From Chloroflexota bacterium (lineage in GTDB: Bacteria; Chloroflexota; Dehalococcoidia; UBA1151; UBA1328): a DNA stretch of 6,215 nucleotides. The notes under the pieces were generated by a model. That model had not been told where the DNA came from, did not search any database, and worked only from the letters and a program-made list of their open reading frames with translations. The DNA lies in the NCBI GenBank assembly GCA_002687335.1, contig NYZY01000083.1, positions 1-6,215 on the forward strand, in the 5' to 3' direction. The translations under genes were made by a program, and so were the position numbers. Positions 6,207 to 6,215 of this stretch are shown in pieces; position 1 is the stretch's first letter; every line of letters begins with the position of its first letter.

Positions 6207-6215
6207 GCGCTCCGG

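Noticed and set aside
6207..6215. GCGCTCCGG after livF as the start of a third copy of the spacer hairpin
   Set aside because: Only the first five bases resemble the spacer unit and the window ends there; nothing can be concluded.

Overview
The window carries most of one branched-chain-amino-acid-type (Liv/HAAT family) ABC uptake operon. All genes are on the + strand, in the order binding protein (livK-like, 5' end cut off by the window), fused permease (LivH-LivM), ATPase LivG, ATPase LivF. No RNA genes, insertion sequences or CRISPR arrays were seen. There is no taxonomic marker. The acidic, cysteine-containing binding protein, the LivH-LivM fusion with extra membrane segments, and the AT-rich coding sequence would fit a marine planktonic prokaryote, possibly an archaeon such as Marine Group II (Poseidoniales). 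That placement is inference from protein style only and is tentative.

Layout: 1-789 is the C-terminal 262 residues of the binding protein. 790-997 is a gene-free spacer with two near-identical 42-43 base units, each folding as a long RNA hairpin, followed by a short T-rich stretch that may hold a promoter. 998-4540 is a single 1180-residue permease: an N-terminal membrane extension, a complete LivH domain, a linker of about 270 residues (with a TM2-like segment and further hydrophobic stretches), then a complete LivM domain. livG (4537-5490) and livF (5487-6206) follow, each overlapping the previous gene by 4 bases (ATGA) behind a Shine-Dalgarno sequence. This indicates translational coupling. 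The last 9 bases are non-coding.

How it works: the binding protein captures substrate outside the membrane and delivers it to the LivH/LivM pore. LivG and LivF form the ATPase pair that powers import. The fused permease fixes LivH:LivM stoichiometry at 1:1.

The most unusual signal is a block of about 165 bases found twice in the same reading frame: once in the permease linker (2850-3013) and once inside the helical subdomain of LivG (4871-5034). It encodes a strongly hydrophobic module of about 38 residues. Its core is 75/80 identical at the DNA level, although the two genes are otherwise unrelated. A membrane-type segment inside a normally soluble ABC ATPase, matched by a copy in its partner permease, is not an arrangement I recognise from standard Liv transporters.
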